From CAZRZN01 sp964604565 (GTDB lineage: Bacteria; Pseudomonadota; Alphaproteobacteria; Rhodobacterales; Rhodobacteraceae), in assembly GCA_964604565.1 (NCBI GenBank), contig CAZRZN010000056.1:1-19595 (forward strand): a DNA stretch of 19,595 bases, given 5' to 3'. Both the position numbers and the translations under genes were made by a program. Positions 1 to 6,966 of this stretch are shown here, in pieces. Within the stretch, counting starts at the first letter, position 1. Each line of letters opens with the position of its first letter. A model generated the notes under the pieces. The model saw only the letters and a list, made by a program, of their open reading frames with translations. It had not been told where the DNA came from and searched no databases.

Positions 1-206
1 TGCCGCAGATCATGGCCGGCCTGAACCAGACCATCATGCTGTCGCTGTCGATGGTGGTGATTGCGGCGCTTGTCGGGGCGGACGGGCTTGGCGTGCCGGT
101 CGTGCGCGCCCTGAACCGCGTCGATACTGGGCTTGGGTTCGAGGCGGGCCTGATCATCGTCGTCGTCGCCATCATGCTTGACCGGGCATTGAGGTGGAAA
201 TCATGA
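1..206 (+). CDS. choW: Choline/glycine betaine ABC transporter permease, C-terminal end (partial)
   Basis: Only the last 67 codons are present, read in the frame beginning at base 3; the gene starts outside the window. The visible protein holds the NQTIMLSLSMVVIAALVGADGL stretch typical of the ProW/OpuAB/ChoW permease family and ends with a hydrophobic helix (LIIVVVAIMLDRAL) followed by a short basic tail. Proteins of this family form the membrane channel of binding-protein-dependent importers of quaternary amines. The stop codon overlaps the start of the ATPase gene downstream (ATGA), so the two are one operon and probably translationally coupled. The ATPase is clearly ChoV-like, which favours choline as substrate. 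The periplasmic binding protein gene is not visible and may lie upstream. Confidence 0.85.
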   Translation, partial: PQIMAGLNQTIMLSLSMVVIAALVGADGLGVPVVRALNRVDTGLGFEAGLIIVVVAIMLDRALRWKS

Positions 207-1210
207 GCGTCGTCAGCTTCGACAATGTCTCCATCATCTTCGGGGATCATCCAAATTCCGCCCTTCCGCTGGCCGACAAGGGACAGGACCGGGGCGAGAT
301 CCAGAACGCGACGCGACAGGTTCTTGGCGTGCATGACTGCTCTCTCAACGTCGAAGAGGGGGAGATTGTCGTGCTCATGGGCCTCTCCGGTTCCGGCAAG
401 TCCACTCTGCTCCGGGCTGTCAACGGGCTGAACAAGGTCGTGCGAGGGCGGGTCATGGTGTCTGATGGCGGCGAGATGATCGACGTGGCCACATGTTCGG
501 CACAGACCCTCCGAGACCTGCGCCAGCGTCGCGTTGCCATGGTCTTTCAGCAGTTTGGTCTGTTGCCGTGGCGGACGGTCGCGGAAAATGTGGGCTTCGG
601 CCTCGAACTCGCAGGGCAGCCCGTGGCCCAGCGGACCGAAACCGTCGCGCGGCAGCTGGATCTTGTCGGCCTGTCCGACTGGGGTGACCGCAAGGTCGCG
701 GAATTGTCCGGCGGCATGCAGCAGCGCGTGGGTCTGGCCCGCGCCTTTGCGACCGATGCCCCGATCCTGCTGATGGATGAGCCGTTTTCCGCGCTCGACC
801 CGTTGATCCGTACCCGGTTGCAGGACGAACTTCTGGAACTGCAAAGCGCGCTGAAACGCACCATCCTCTTTGTCAGTCACGATCTGGACGAGGCGTTCAA
901 GATCGGCAACCGGATCGCGATCATGGAAGGCGGGCGCATTGTTCAGACGGGCACCCCGCGGGAGATATTCTCGGCGCCGGCTTCGGAATACGTGGCCGAA
1001 TTCGTGGCCAACATGAATCCCTTGGGCGTGCTGACGGCGCGTGACGTCATGGTTCAGGGCGATGGTCCAAGCGGCGCGGAGGTCGCGCCGGAAACCCCGA
1101 TCCGCGATCTCATGCCAATGCTCAAGGATGGTCCGTTGACGGTAAGTGAAGGCGGCAAGATGTTGGGATCGGTCAGTGCCGACAGCGTCATCGCCCGGCT
1201 TGCGCGGTAG
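203..1210 (+). CDS. choV: Choline ABC transporter ATP-binding protein ChoV
   Basis: This 335-residue protein is the ATPase that powers a choline/betaine importer on the cytoplasmic face of the inner membrane. Visible motifs are Walker A GLSGSGKS (about 60-67), Q-loop VFQQFGLLPW, signature LSGGMQQR (168-175), Walker B ILLMDEP (188-194) and switch histidine VSHD (224-227). The N-terminal insert before strand 2 (SALPLADKGQDRGEI, then LGVHDCSL) is characteristic of ChoV rather than ProV. The C-terminal part (about 260-335) is a short, degenerate CBS-like segment. The ATG at 203 is preferred over the in-frame GTG at 194, because GAGGTG (191-196) sits six bases upstream and the ATG overlaps the permease stop. 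No sign of truncation. Confidence 0.93.
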   Translation: MSVVSFDNVSIIFGDHPNSALPLADKGQDRGEIQNATRQVLGVHDCSLNVEEGEIVVLMGLSGSGKSTLLRAVNGLNKVVRGRVMVSDGGEMIDVATCSAQTLRDLRQRRVAMVFQQFGLLPWRTVAENVGFGLELAGQPVAQRTETVARQLDLVGLSDWGDRKVAELSGGMQQRVGLARAFATDAPILLMDEPFSALDPLIRTRLQDELLELQSALKRTILFVSHDLDEAFKIGNRIAIMEGGRIVQTGTPREIFSAPASEYVAEFVANMNPLGVLTARDVMVQGDGPSGAEVAPETPIRDLMPMLKDGPLTVSEGGKMLGSVSADSVIARLAR

Positions 1211-1268
1211 ACTGCGCCCGACATGGCGTTTGGTCTTATAAGCTATTTTTATCAATGAGATAGGGCCG

Positions 1269-1297
1269 AAACCGGCATTATTGTGCCGACCGGTTTT
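1269..1297 (+). terminator. Candidate terminator after choV
   Basis: AAACCGG (1269-1275) pairs with CCGGTTT (1290-1296) and is followed by one more T. It lies 58 bases past the choV stop. An alternative smaller hairpin, CGGCA/TGCCG (1273-1277 with 1284-1288), overlaps it. The T tract is short, so intrinsic termination is plausible but not certain. Confidence 0.4.
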
Positions 1298-1383
1298 ACA
1301 TCGCGAACATGGCTGACTACGTCCCTGCGTGCAGGCCAGAGTGTCTGGCCGGACACAGTCCAAACGAGCAGGAGGACAACAAC

Positions 1384-1749
1384 ATGAAGACCCGCAAGAC
1401 CCTGAGCGCGTTGACCGTCGCAAGTGTTTTCGCCCTTGCCGCCCCTTTCGCCGCGCCGGTCATGGCGCAGCAGGCGGCCCCGACGGCAGAGGTGACCGCA
1501 GACGAACTTGACGCGTTTGTGGTCGCTTATCAGTCCGTGGCCGCGCTCGATCAGGAATACGGTCAGCAGATCGACGAGGCCGAGGATGAGGCAAAGGTTC
1601 AAGAATTGCGCGAAGAAGCACAGGTCAAGATGGCCGAAGCGGTTTCGGAAGCCCCCGGCATCGACGCCGAGCGCTATGTGCAGATCCTGACCATCGCGCA
1701 GAACGATCCCGATGTGCGCGCCGATATCCTGTCGAAACTCGAACAGTGA
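1384..1749 (+). CDS. Secreted DUF4168-type helical protein
   Basis: This protein has 121 residues. Residues 1-28 form a Sec signal peptide (basic MKTRK, a hydrophobic core, then APVMA before QQ), so the mature protein of about 93 residues should be periplasmic. The mature part is acidic and strongly helical (LDAFVVAYQSVAALDQEYGQ, then EAEDEAKVQELREEAQVKM) and ends in a segment with DPDVRADIL. This layout matches DUF4168, a family of unknown function. The start is well supported: AGGAGG at 1370-1375 stands eight bases before the ATG. An upstream in-frame ATG at 1309 would give an unlikely N-terminus and lacks such a site. The gene stands alone between candidate terminators. I can state no function. 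Confidence 0.85.
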   Translation: MKTRKTLSALTVASVFALAAPFAAPVMAQQAAPTAEVTADELDAFVVAYQSVAALDQEYGQQIDEAEDEAKVQELREEAQVKMAEAVSEAPGIDAERYVQILTIAQNDPDVRADILSKLEQ

Positions 1750-1790
1750 TGCTCCGCACCTTCCGCGCCCTTCGTGCGTGGTCTGACATT

Positions 1791-1823
1791 AAAATCCCCC
1801 GGACCGATGGGCCGGGGGATTTG
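1791..1823. terminator. Bidirectional intrinsic terminator between convergent genes
   Basis: AAATCCCCCGG (1792-1802) and CCGGGGGATTT (1812-1822) form a perfect 11-base-pair stem, and the nine-base loop can pair two further bases. The A-rich left flank and T-rich right flank suit termination from both directions. It lies 42 bases after the DUF4168 gene and 48 bases after the end of the minus-strand lipoprotein gene. Confidence 0.8.
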
Positions 1824-1870
1824 CGCTGTGCGGGTCGCACCCGGGGCAGGACCGTGGCCCTGTCCGCGCC

Positions 1871-2149
1871 TTACCGGCAGGGTGCCTTGTAATAGGTGCC
1901 ATCGCCGCGTGCATAGGCACATTGGCCGCTGCTGGTATTTTGGGCGACGACCGTCCCCGCCGCGGCACCTGCCAGTGCAGAGATCAGACGCCAGTCGTTG
2001 TCCGCCTTGAGGACGTCTGCCGTGATGAGTCCGGCAGCGGCGCCAGCGGTGAGGCCCACGACCGTGCGTTGTTCGGGGGTGAGATTTTCGCAGGCCTGAA
2101 GGCCGAGAAGCGCCGTCGCGGCCAAGGCAAGGGTCATGCTGCGTTTCAT
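1871..2149 (-). CDS. Small glycine-zipper lipoprotein
   Basis: This 92-residue protein starts with a lipoprotein signal (MKRSMTLALAATALLGLQAC); lipidation is predicted at Cys20. Residues about 28-75 hold two small-residue-rich segments, GLTAGAAAGLI and ALAGAAAGTVVA, spaced like the glycine-zipper family that embeds in or lies on membranes. The tail has two cysteines (QCAYARGDGTYYKAPCR) that could form a disulphide. The start at 2149 is chosen because AGGAG stands six bases upstream; the frame stays open further upstream without a ribosome-binding site or a plausible signal sequence. Glu at +2 does not suggest inner-membrane retention, so outer-membrane anchoring is the inference. Function unknown. 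Confidence 0.82.
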   Translation of the reverse strand: MKRSMTLALAATALLGLQACENLTPEQRTVVGLTAGAAAGLITADVLKADNDWRLISALAGAAAGTVVAQNTSSGQCAYARGDGTYYKAPCR

Positions 2150-2410
2150 GTCATACTCCTGTAATCGAGGCGAAGCCGCCCTCCTGACGCCTTGACGACC
2201 GGGGACCTTCGCAATGTCATACTGCCATGTCGGCAGCATACAGGGTTGACGTGGCTCAACTCGGACACGGCTGCAAATCCCTCAGCGGAAATATGCGCAA
2301 AGACAGCATTCCTCTCCGTCTCGTTCGGAGGCCTCTGCACTCGGGTCGTGGGATTGGACAAACGGTCTGAGGGCCGCCCTGCACCCGTTTCCATCAGGAG
2401 GGGAAACGGA
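2150..2410. other. Intergenic region between crotonase-fold gene and lipoprotein gene
   Basis: Both flanking genes are on the minus strand, so this should hold the lipoprotein promoter at its left side. I could not fix a convincing -35/-10 pair. The only clear structure is the hairpin at 2385-2409. The open frame across it on the minus strand has no signal, motif or ribosome-binding site that makes it credible. Confidence 0.5.
2385..2409 (-). terminator. Hairpin directly after the crotonase-fold gene
   Basis: CCGTTTCC (2385-2392) pairs perfectly with GGAAACGG (2402-2409) around a nine-base loop, beginning one base after the stop codon of the minus-strand gene. On the minus strand it is followed by GTGCAGG and not by a T tract. 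It may therefore be a weak or factor-dependent terminator, or an mRNA 3'-end stabiliser. Confidence 0.35.
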
Positions 2411-3028
2411 TCAGATCCCGCCGATCAACCCCTTGATCGCGCGGGCGTGACCTGCCTCGGCGCCAAGCGTATCAGCCGCCATTGCCCGAACCTCCCCAAG
2501 CAGCTCCCCGGTGACAACGCTGTCGATCAGGCCCCATGAAAGTGCTTCCTCGACCGGCACCTTCCGTCCCGCCATCAGGATCATCTTTGCCCGACTGGGT
2601 CCGATCAGCGCCCTGAGGCGCTCCGGATCCGATGGCTGCGGCAGAAATCCCAGCTTCATCACCGGGTAAAAGAGCTTGGCGCCAGCGACGGACACCCGCA
2701 GGTCACAGGCCAGCGCCATCCCCATGGCGCCACCCGCAACGGTTCCGTTCAACGCGCAGACCGTCAGCCCAGGATGCCGGGCGATCGCGCCGGACAGTCG
2801 TTCCCACAGCGGTGACACCGCCAATCCGGCTTTTGCCGCCTCCAGATCCGCGCCCGCGGAAAATACCTTTCCGGTGCCTGTCAGGACCAAGGCGCGTGCG
2901 CCGGTCAAGGCGTCCTCGGCTATATCGCAAAGCTCTTCCAGCATCCGGGCCGTCAGGGAATTGGCCTTTTCCGGACGGTCGATGGTCGCGATCCACAGGC
3001 CGCCCTCCTCTTGCGACAGCCGGATCAT
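2411..3028 (-). CDS. Enoyl-CoA hydratase/isomerase (crotonase) family protein, short form
   Basis: At 205 residues this is shorter than the usual 250-260 of the family; the loss is at the C-terminus. The crotonase core is clear: IDRPEKANSL (16-25), the oxyanion-hole segment GKVFSAGADL (53-62), then CALNGTVAGGAMGMALACDL (91-110), and YPVMKLGFLP (121-130). At the two places where bovine/rat-type hydratases carry catalytic glutamates this protein has Gly103 and Val123, so classical hydration of enoyl-CoA looks unlikely. Isomerase, thioesterase-like or purely CoA-binding roles remain open. Its ATG overlaps the stop of the dehydrogenase gene (ATGA), so the two are translated together and may act on the same acyl-CoA or related substrate. 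Confidence 0.85.
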   Translation of the reverse strand: MIRLSQEEGGLWIATIDRPEKANSLTARMLEELCDIAEDALTGARALVLTGTGKVFSAGADLEAAKAGLAVSPLWERLSGAIARHPGLTVCALNGTVAGGAMGMALACDLRVSVAGAKLFYPVMKLGFLPQPSDPERLRALIGPSRAKMILMAGRKVPVEEALSWGLIDSVVTGELLGEVRAMAADTLGAEAGHARAIKGLIGGI

Positions 3029-3780
3029 CCGAGACCGAGGGTCTTGCGGATGTCTTCGTCGCGCAGAGAAATCTCTGCGCCAAGATGGCTGTCCGCCGCG
3101 GCGGAACACATCCATACGAGGGCCTTGGCCGGCCAGTCCGGCGGGATGTGATCGGACCAGTCCAGCTTGCTGACCGGGTTGACCCCGCTGGCCTTGATCT
3201 CTCGCTGCATCTGCGTTGCGACCGTCCCCGGCGAAAGAGAGATCGCGCGGATTCCGTTGTCTCCATATTCCTTGTGCAGCATCCGTGTCAGCATCAGCGC
3301 GCCGGCCTTTGACGCACAGTAATGCGACCATGCCTCAACTGGGTTGTGCGCCGCGCCCGATCCTATGGTCAGGATCGACCCGCCACCGGCGTTCAACATG
3401 ACGGGCAACGCGGCCCGCATCCCGTGAAAGACGCCCTTGAGGTTGATGTCGATCACCTCGTCCCAGCCGTCGGGGTCGGCTTCTGCCATCCGGGCAATCG
3501 GCTCGATCACGCCGGCGTTGTTCACCAGGACATCCAGCCCGCCATGTGCCGACACGCAATGCGTGACGGCTTGATCGACCTCGCGGTAGCGCGCGATGTT
3601 GCAGGGGATCGCCACCGCCTGGGGTCCGATCTCCCCCGCGAGATCGGCGATGGCATCCGCGCCGCGCGCCACCAGCGCCAGTTTCGCCCCCGCAGCGGCA
3701 AAGGCGCGGGCCGCCTCCGCGCCGATGCCCCGGCTTGCCCCGGTAATCATCACGGTCTTTCCGCTCAGGTCCATGCTCAT
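3025..3780 (-). CDS. Short-chain dehydrogenase/reductase (SDR)
   Basis: A 251-residue classical SDR with a complete motif set: nucleotide-binding TGASRGIG (13-20), NNAG (87-90), Asn113 in DINLKG, Ser141, and the active-site YCASK with Tyr154 and Lys158. ARG at about 38-40, after the second strand, fits NADP(H) preference, though this is an inference. The long C-terminal part (about 190-251, with SKLDWSDHIPPDWPAKALVWM) is the substrate-binding region, and no substrate can be read from it. The ATG at 3780 has GGAG eight bases upstream; an in-frame GTG at 3789 and an ATG at 3774 are alternatives. The gene leads a two-gene unit with the crotonase-fold protein and is divergent from the DUF2125 gene. 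Confidence 0.88.
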   Translation of the reverse strand: MSMDLSGKTVMITGASRGIGAEAARAFAAAGAKLALVARGADAIADLAGEIGPQAVAIPCNIARYREVDQAVTHCVSAHGGLDVLVNNAGVIEPIARMAEADPDGWDEVIDINLKGVFHGMRAALPVMLNAGGGSILTIGSGAAHNPVEAWSHYCASKAGALMLTRMLHKEYGDNGIRAISLSPGTVATQMQREIKASGVNPVSKLDWSDHIPPDWPAKALVWMCSAAADSHLGAEISLRDEDIRKTLGLG

Positions 3781-3822
3781 GCCGGCCACTCCATGCTGTT
3801 TTTCGCCCTTGTCCGAGAAAGG

Positions 3823-3850
3823 CGTATCGCCTCCCCTCGTAATCGCTCAA
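3823..3850 (-). promoter_or_regulatory. Candidate promoter for the SDR-crotonase unit
   Basis: On the minus strand TTGAGC (3850-3845) and GATACG (3828-3823) are separated by 16 bases. Each matches the sigma-70 consensus only partly. The position, about 45 bases before the start codon, is suitable. Confidence 0.35.
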
Positions 3851-3869
3851 TAGTATGGAATCCAGTCCC

Positions 3870-3898
3870 TTGACCGTCCCGTCGCCGCCCCCGACACT
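3870..3898 (+). promoter_or_regulatory. Candidate promoter for the DUF2125 gene
   Basis: TTGACC (3870-3875) is a good -35 match. Seventeen bases later stands GACACT (3893-3898), a weak -10. The start codon follows at 3935 with AGGAG at 3924-3928. Confidence 0.35.
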
Positions 3899-3934
3899 AG
3901 GGCCATTCGTTAGCACCGACAGAGAGGAGAAATT

Positions 3935-5455
3935 ATGAAACGTTACGCAACAGCCTCTGCGCTGGCCATTGTTGCCATGGCAGGATCGGCTTGGGCGGAT
4001 GTCACACCCCAGCAGGTCTGGGATGACTTCGACGCCTACATGCAAAGTTTCGGGTATGAAGTGACCTCGACAGAGGCGACGGAAGGCACGAACCTGACGG
4101 TGTCCGATATCACCATGGTCGTCCCGGTTCCCGAAGAGGACGGGGAGGTGACCATCGTCGTCCCGGAAATGACATTTGCCGATAACGGCGATGGCACTGT
4201 CACAATCACCTATCCTGCCGTCTCGGACATCGCCATTTTCGTGTCCGAAGACGGTGAGACGATGGCAGAGATCATCGTAACCATGACCCAGGACGGCTTT
4301 GGCATGGACGTGGCCGGTTCGCCGGGCGACATGACCTATACCTATGGCGGCGAAAGCATCGCGTTCGAGCTGACCCGCGCCTTTGGCGACGGTGAGGACA
4401 TCAGCCGCGACATGCTCAGCGCGACCATGTCCATGGGGCCGATCGTCGGCAGTTCGCATGTCGTCAGCGCCGACGGACTTCGTTCCATCGAGCAGGACAT
4501 CAACCTTGGCACCTTTGCCTATGACGTCAACTTCGACGATCCGGAGGGGGATGACGCGGGTCTCTTTTCGGGGCAGCTGACGGGTCTGAGCAGCACCAGT
4601 TCCACCACGTTGCCCGACGAGATCGACTACGAGGATCCGACGTCCATGTTCCGCAACGGTGGTGCCGTGGACGTTGTCATCGGCCATACGGGCGGGCGGA
4701 CGGAGTTCTCGGTCACCGATTTTTCTGGCACGACAGAGGGTCAGTTCAGTTCGACCGGCGGCGAATTCGGCGTGGCCTTTTCCGAAGAGGAAATGACCTA
4801 TGCCGTCTCCGGCACCGGGCAAAGCGTGATGCTCAGCGGTCCTGATCTGCCGCTGCCGATCAATGCGCAACTTGGCGAGATCGGGTTTTCACTGAACATG
4901 CCGCTGATGAAGAGCGAAGAGCCGCAGGACGCGTCCCTTTCGATGGTTCTGGGCAACTTCACCATGGCGGACATGCTGTGGAACATCTTTGATCCGGCAG
5001 AGATGCTGCCGCGCGATCCGGCCACCGTTGCATTCAACCTAAACGCGCAGGTCACCCCCTTTGTCAGTCTGCTGAACACCGAGATGCTGGACAACCTGAC
5101 CGAAAGCGGCGACGTGCCGGGGGAGTTGAACTCTGTCACCCTGACCGATTTTGTGGTCGACATGCTTGGCGGTCAGATCCTTGGCGAGGGGTCGTTTACC
5201 TTCGACAACAGCGATCTGGAAACCTTTGCGGGTTTCCCGCGCCCCGAGGGCCAGCTTGACCTCGAAGTGTCTGGTGCCAACGGGCTGCTGGATACCCTGA
5301 TTGCCATGGGTCTGATGGCCGAACAGGATGCCATGGGTGCGCGCATGATGCTGAGCATGTTCACTGTGCCCGGGGATGCGCCGGATACCGCGACCTCGAC
5401 AATCGTGATCAATGAACAGGGCCAGATTCTGGCGAATGGCCAGCGGATACAGTAA
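3935..5455 (+). CDS. DUF2125 domain-containing periplasmic protein
   Basis: A 506-residue secreted protein. Residues 1-21 are a Sec signal peptide (MKRYATASAL, core, then GSAWA before DV). The mature protein is very acidic, has few cysteines and is rich in alternating beta-type sequence (TIVVPEMTFADNGDGTVTIT, then AVSGTGQSVMLSGPDLPLPI). This fits the DUF2125 family, found mainly in Rhodobacterales and related alphaproteobacteria and of unknown function. The start has AGGAG six bases upstream, and the gene ends 18 bases before a strong terminator, so it appears to be a single-gene unit. The repeated beta pattern and clusters of Asp/Glu would suit an extracytoplasmic scaffold or lipid/ligand-binding fold, but that is only a guess. 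Confidence 0.85.
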   Translation: MKRYATASALAIVAMAGSAWADVTPQQVWDDFDAYMQSFGYEVTSTEATEGTNLTVSDITMVVPVPEEDGEVTIVVPEMTFADNGDGTVTITYPAVSDIAIFVSEDGETMAEIIVTMTQDGFGMDVAGSPGDMTYTYGGESIAFELTRAFGDGEDISRDMLSATMSMGPIVGSSHVVSADGLRSIEQDINLGTFAYDVNFDDPEGDDAGLFSGQLTGLSSTSSTTLPDEIDYEDPTSMFRNGGAVDVVIGHTGGRTEFSVTDFSGTTEGQFSSTGGEFGVAFSEEEMTYAVSGTGQSVMLSGPDLPLPINAQLGEIGFSLNMPLMKSEEPQDASLSMVLGNFTMADMLWNIFDPAEMLPRDPATVAFNLNAQVTPFVSLLNTEMLDNLTESGDVPGELNSVTLTDFVVDMLGGQILGEGSFTFDNSDLETFAGFPRPEGQLDLEVSGANGLLDTLIAMGLMAEQDAMGARMMLSMFTVPGDAPDTATSTIVINEQGQILANGQRIQ

Positions 5456-5473
5456 GCACCGTTTCAAACTGAG

Positions 5474-5502
5474 AAAAGGACGGGGTCTTCCCCGTCCTTT
5501 TT
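5474..5502 (+). terminator. Intrinsic terminator after the DUF2125 gene
   Basis: AAAAGGACGGGG (5474-5485) pairs perfectly with CCCCGTCCTTTT (5490-5501) around a TCTT tetraloop, and the T run continues to 5502. Because the stem starts with A residues it could also stop minus-strand transcription coming from ubiH. Confidence 0.9.
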
Positions 5503-5673
5503 CATGTGGCGTCCGTGTTCTTGGCGATAGGTCGCTGATCGGCATTGTTTCGGCCGGATTCCCCTCTGTCAGACAGCAGACTGTCTCAACGATTTCTGAT
5601 CTGGGATCAGGATGGACCTCTTGTCCGATTTCATTGACGGTTTTCCGAGAGGTCACACTTGCAAGGCGCGCTG
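5503..5673. other. Convergent intergenic stretch with small palindromes
   Basis: Between the terminator and the end of the minus-strand hydroxylase gene lie CTGTC-A-GACAG (5566-5576), a second CTGTC at 5581-5585 that can pair with the same GACAG, and CTGATC-TGG-GATCAG (5596-5610). No gene is credible here. The last hairpin could help end ubiH transcription, though no T tract follows. Confidence 0.4.
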
Positions 5674-6885
5674 TCAGGTGCGCATGAGATCCGGCAATTC
5701 CCCCGTCAGCCCGGCCGCCTCGCGGATAAAGCGGCGCCGCAACCCGGGGGCCGCGTTGATCGCCGCCATGCCAAGGTCCCGGCCCAATCTCAGAAGCGGG
5801 TTATCATTTGAAAACAGCCGGTTGAACATGTCGGTCGAGGTGGCAAGCGCTGCCGTGTCAAAGCGGCGCCACTGCCGGTAGCGGGCAAGGACCGCGGGGC
5901 TGCCAAAATCCTCACCCCGCCGCACGGCATGGGTTATCACATGCGCCAGCGCCGCCACATCGCGAAGGCCCGCGTTCAGCCCCTGACCGGCGATCGGGTG
6001 CAAGCGGTGCGCCGCATCGCCGACCAGTGCCACTCTTTCGGCCACGAAATCCCGCGCAAGCGACAGGGTCAGCGGGTAGGTGTAGCGCGCTCCGGCCAAT
6101 GAAATCTCTCCGAGGAAATCCCCAAAGCGAGGGCGCAGCACCTCCAGATAGCGGGCATCCGGCAGCGCATTGATGGCCTGCGCCCGGCTTGCCGTCTCGC
6201 TCCAGACGATCGAGGCGCGGTTGGCGGTCAGCGGCAGGATTGCCAGTGGCCCGGCGGGCAGGAACAGTTGATGCGCGACGCCGCCATGCGGCTTTTCATG
6301 CGCAATTGCACAGACCAACGCCGTCTGGGCATAGCGCCAGCCCATCCGCCGGATTCCTGAGCGGGTCGCCACGCCGCTGTTCTGACCATCCGCGCCGATC
6401 AGCAGTCGCCCTGACAGCGTTGTGCCATCCGCCAGCGTGACCGAAGCGTGAGCGGGCCCTGAGTCCTGAGCAACCACAACGGAGCCTGCGCGATGCGTGA
6501 TCAAATCCGAGGCGGCAACCGCCGACAGAAGGGCGCGGCGCAGATAGCGGTCCTCCACCATGAAACCCATCGGGCCTTCTTCGATCTCCGCGCTGTCGAA
6601 GTGCAGGCCGAGAAAGACATCGGCATCGCCGACCCGTCCGTCGGAGACCTTGATCTCGTTCATGGGCTGTGCCTGCGCGGCCAGCCCATCCCATAGACCG
6701 AGCGCTGCCAGCATGCGTTGCGATGACCGGGCCAGCGCATAGGACCGCCCGTCGAAATCGTGCGCTTCCCGTGTGTCGACCGGCAGGGCATCCACCACAC
6801 AGGATGTCAGTCCGGCCTGCGCGGCGGCCAGCGCAAGGGCGGTGCCGTTCAATCCACCGCCGACGATGATCAAATCATGTTCCAT
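5674..6885 (-). CDS. ubiH: UbiH/UbiF/COQ6-family FAD-dependent hydroxylase
   Basis: This 403-residue flavoprotein monooxygenase most likely hydroxylates an aromatic intermediate of ubiquinone synthesis. Family landmarks are all present: N-terminal FAD-binding LIIVGGGLNGTALALAAAQAG (5-25), the DG motif LIGADGQNS (162-170), and the GD motif LVGDAAHRLHPIAGQGLNAG (287-306), whose HPIAGQGLN core is diagnostic of the ubiquinone hydroxylase group. Length is normal. Which ring position it hydroxylates cannot be read from sequence, so the symbol is by family only. The start at 6885 gives the expected N-terminus, but its ribosome-binding site is weak (TTGCGCGA before the ATG). It is divergent from the amidase across 81 bases and convergent with the DUF2125 gene. 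Confidence 0.9.
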   Translation of the reverse strand: MEHDLIIVGGGLNGTALALAAAQAGLTSCVVDALPVDTREAHDFDGRSYALARSSQRMLAALGLWDGLAAQAQPMNEIKVSDGRVGDADVFLGLHFDSAEIEEGPMGFMVEDRYLRRALLSAVAASDLITHRAGSVVVAQDSGPAHASVTLADGTTLSGRLLIGADGQNSGVATRSGIRRMGWRYAQTALVCAIAHEKPHGGVAHQLFLPAGPLAILPLTANRASIVWSETASRAQAINALPDARYLEVLRPRFGDFLGEISLAGARYTYPLTLSLARDFVAERVALVGDAAHRLHPIAGQGLNAGLRDVAALAHVITHAVRRGEDFGSPAVLARYRQWRRFDTAALATSTDMFNRLFSNDNPLLRLGRDLGMAAINAAPGLRRRFIREAAGLTGELPDLMRT

Positions 6886-6913
6886 GTCGCGCAATATGGC
6901 GGGCCAGACGGGA

Positions 6914-6942
6914 TTGTCCATGCGCCTGCCTGCCGCTACCGT
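6914..6942 (+). promoter_or_regulatory. Candidate promoter for the amidase gene
   Basis: TTGTCC (6914-6919), a 17-base spacer and TACCGT (6937-6942) stand about 24 bases before the amidase start. The -10 match is partial. The 81-base gap between the divergent ubiH and amidase starts must hold both promoters. Confidence 0.35.
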
Positions 6943-6966
6943 CTGCTGCGACAAGGAGAGGCACGT

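Noticed and set aside
3335..4870. 511-codon minus-strand open frame spanning the DUF2125 and SDR genes
   Set aside because: It crosses a divergent promoter region and two better supported genes, and has no motif or ribosome-binding site.
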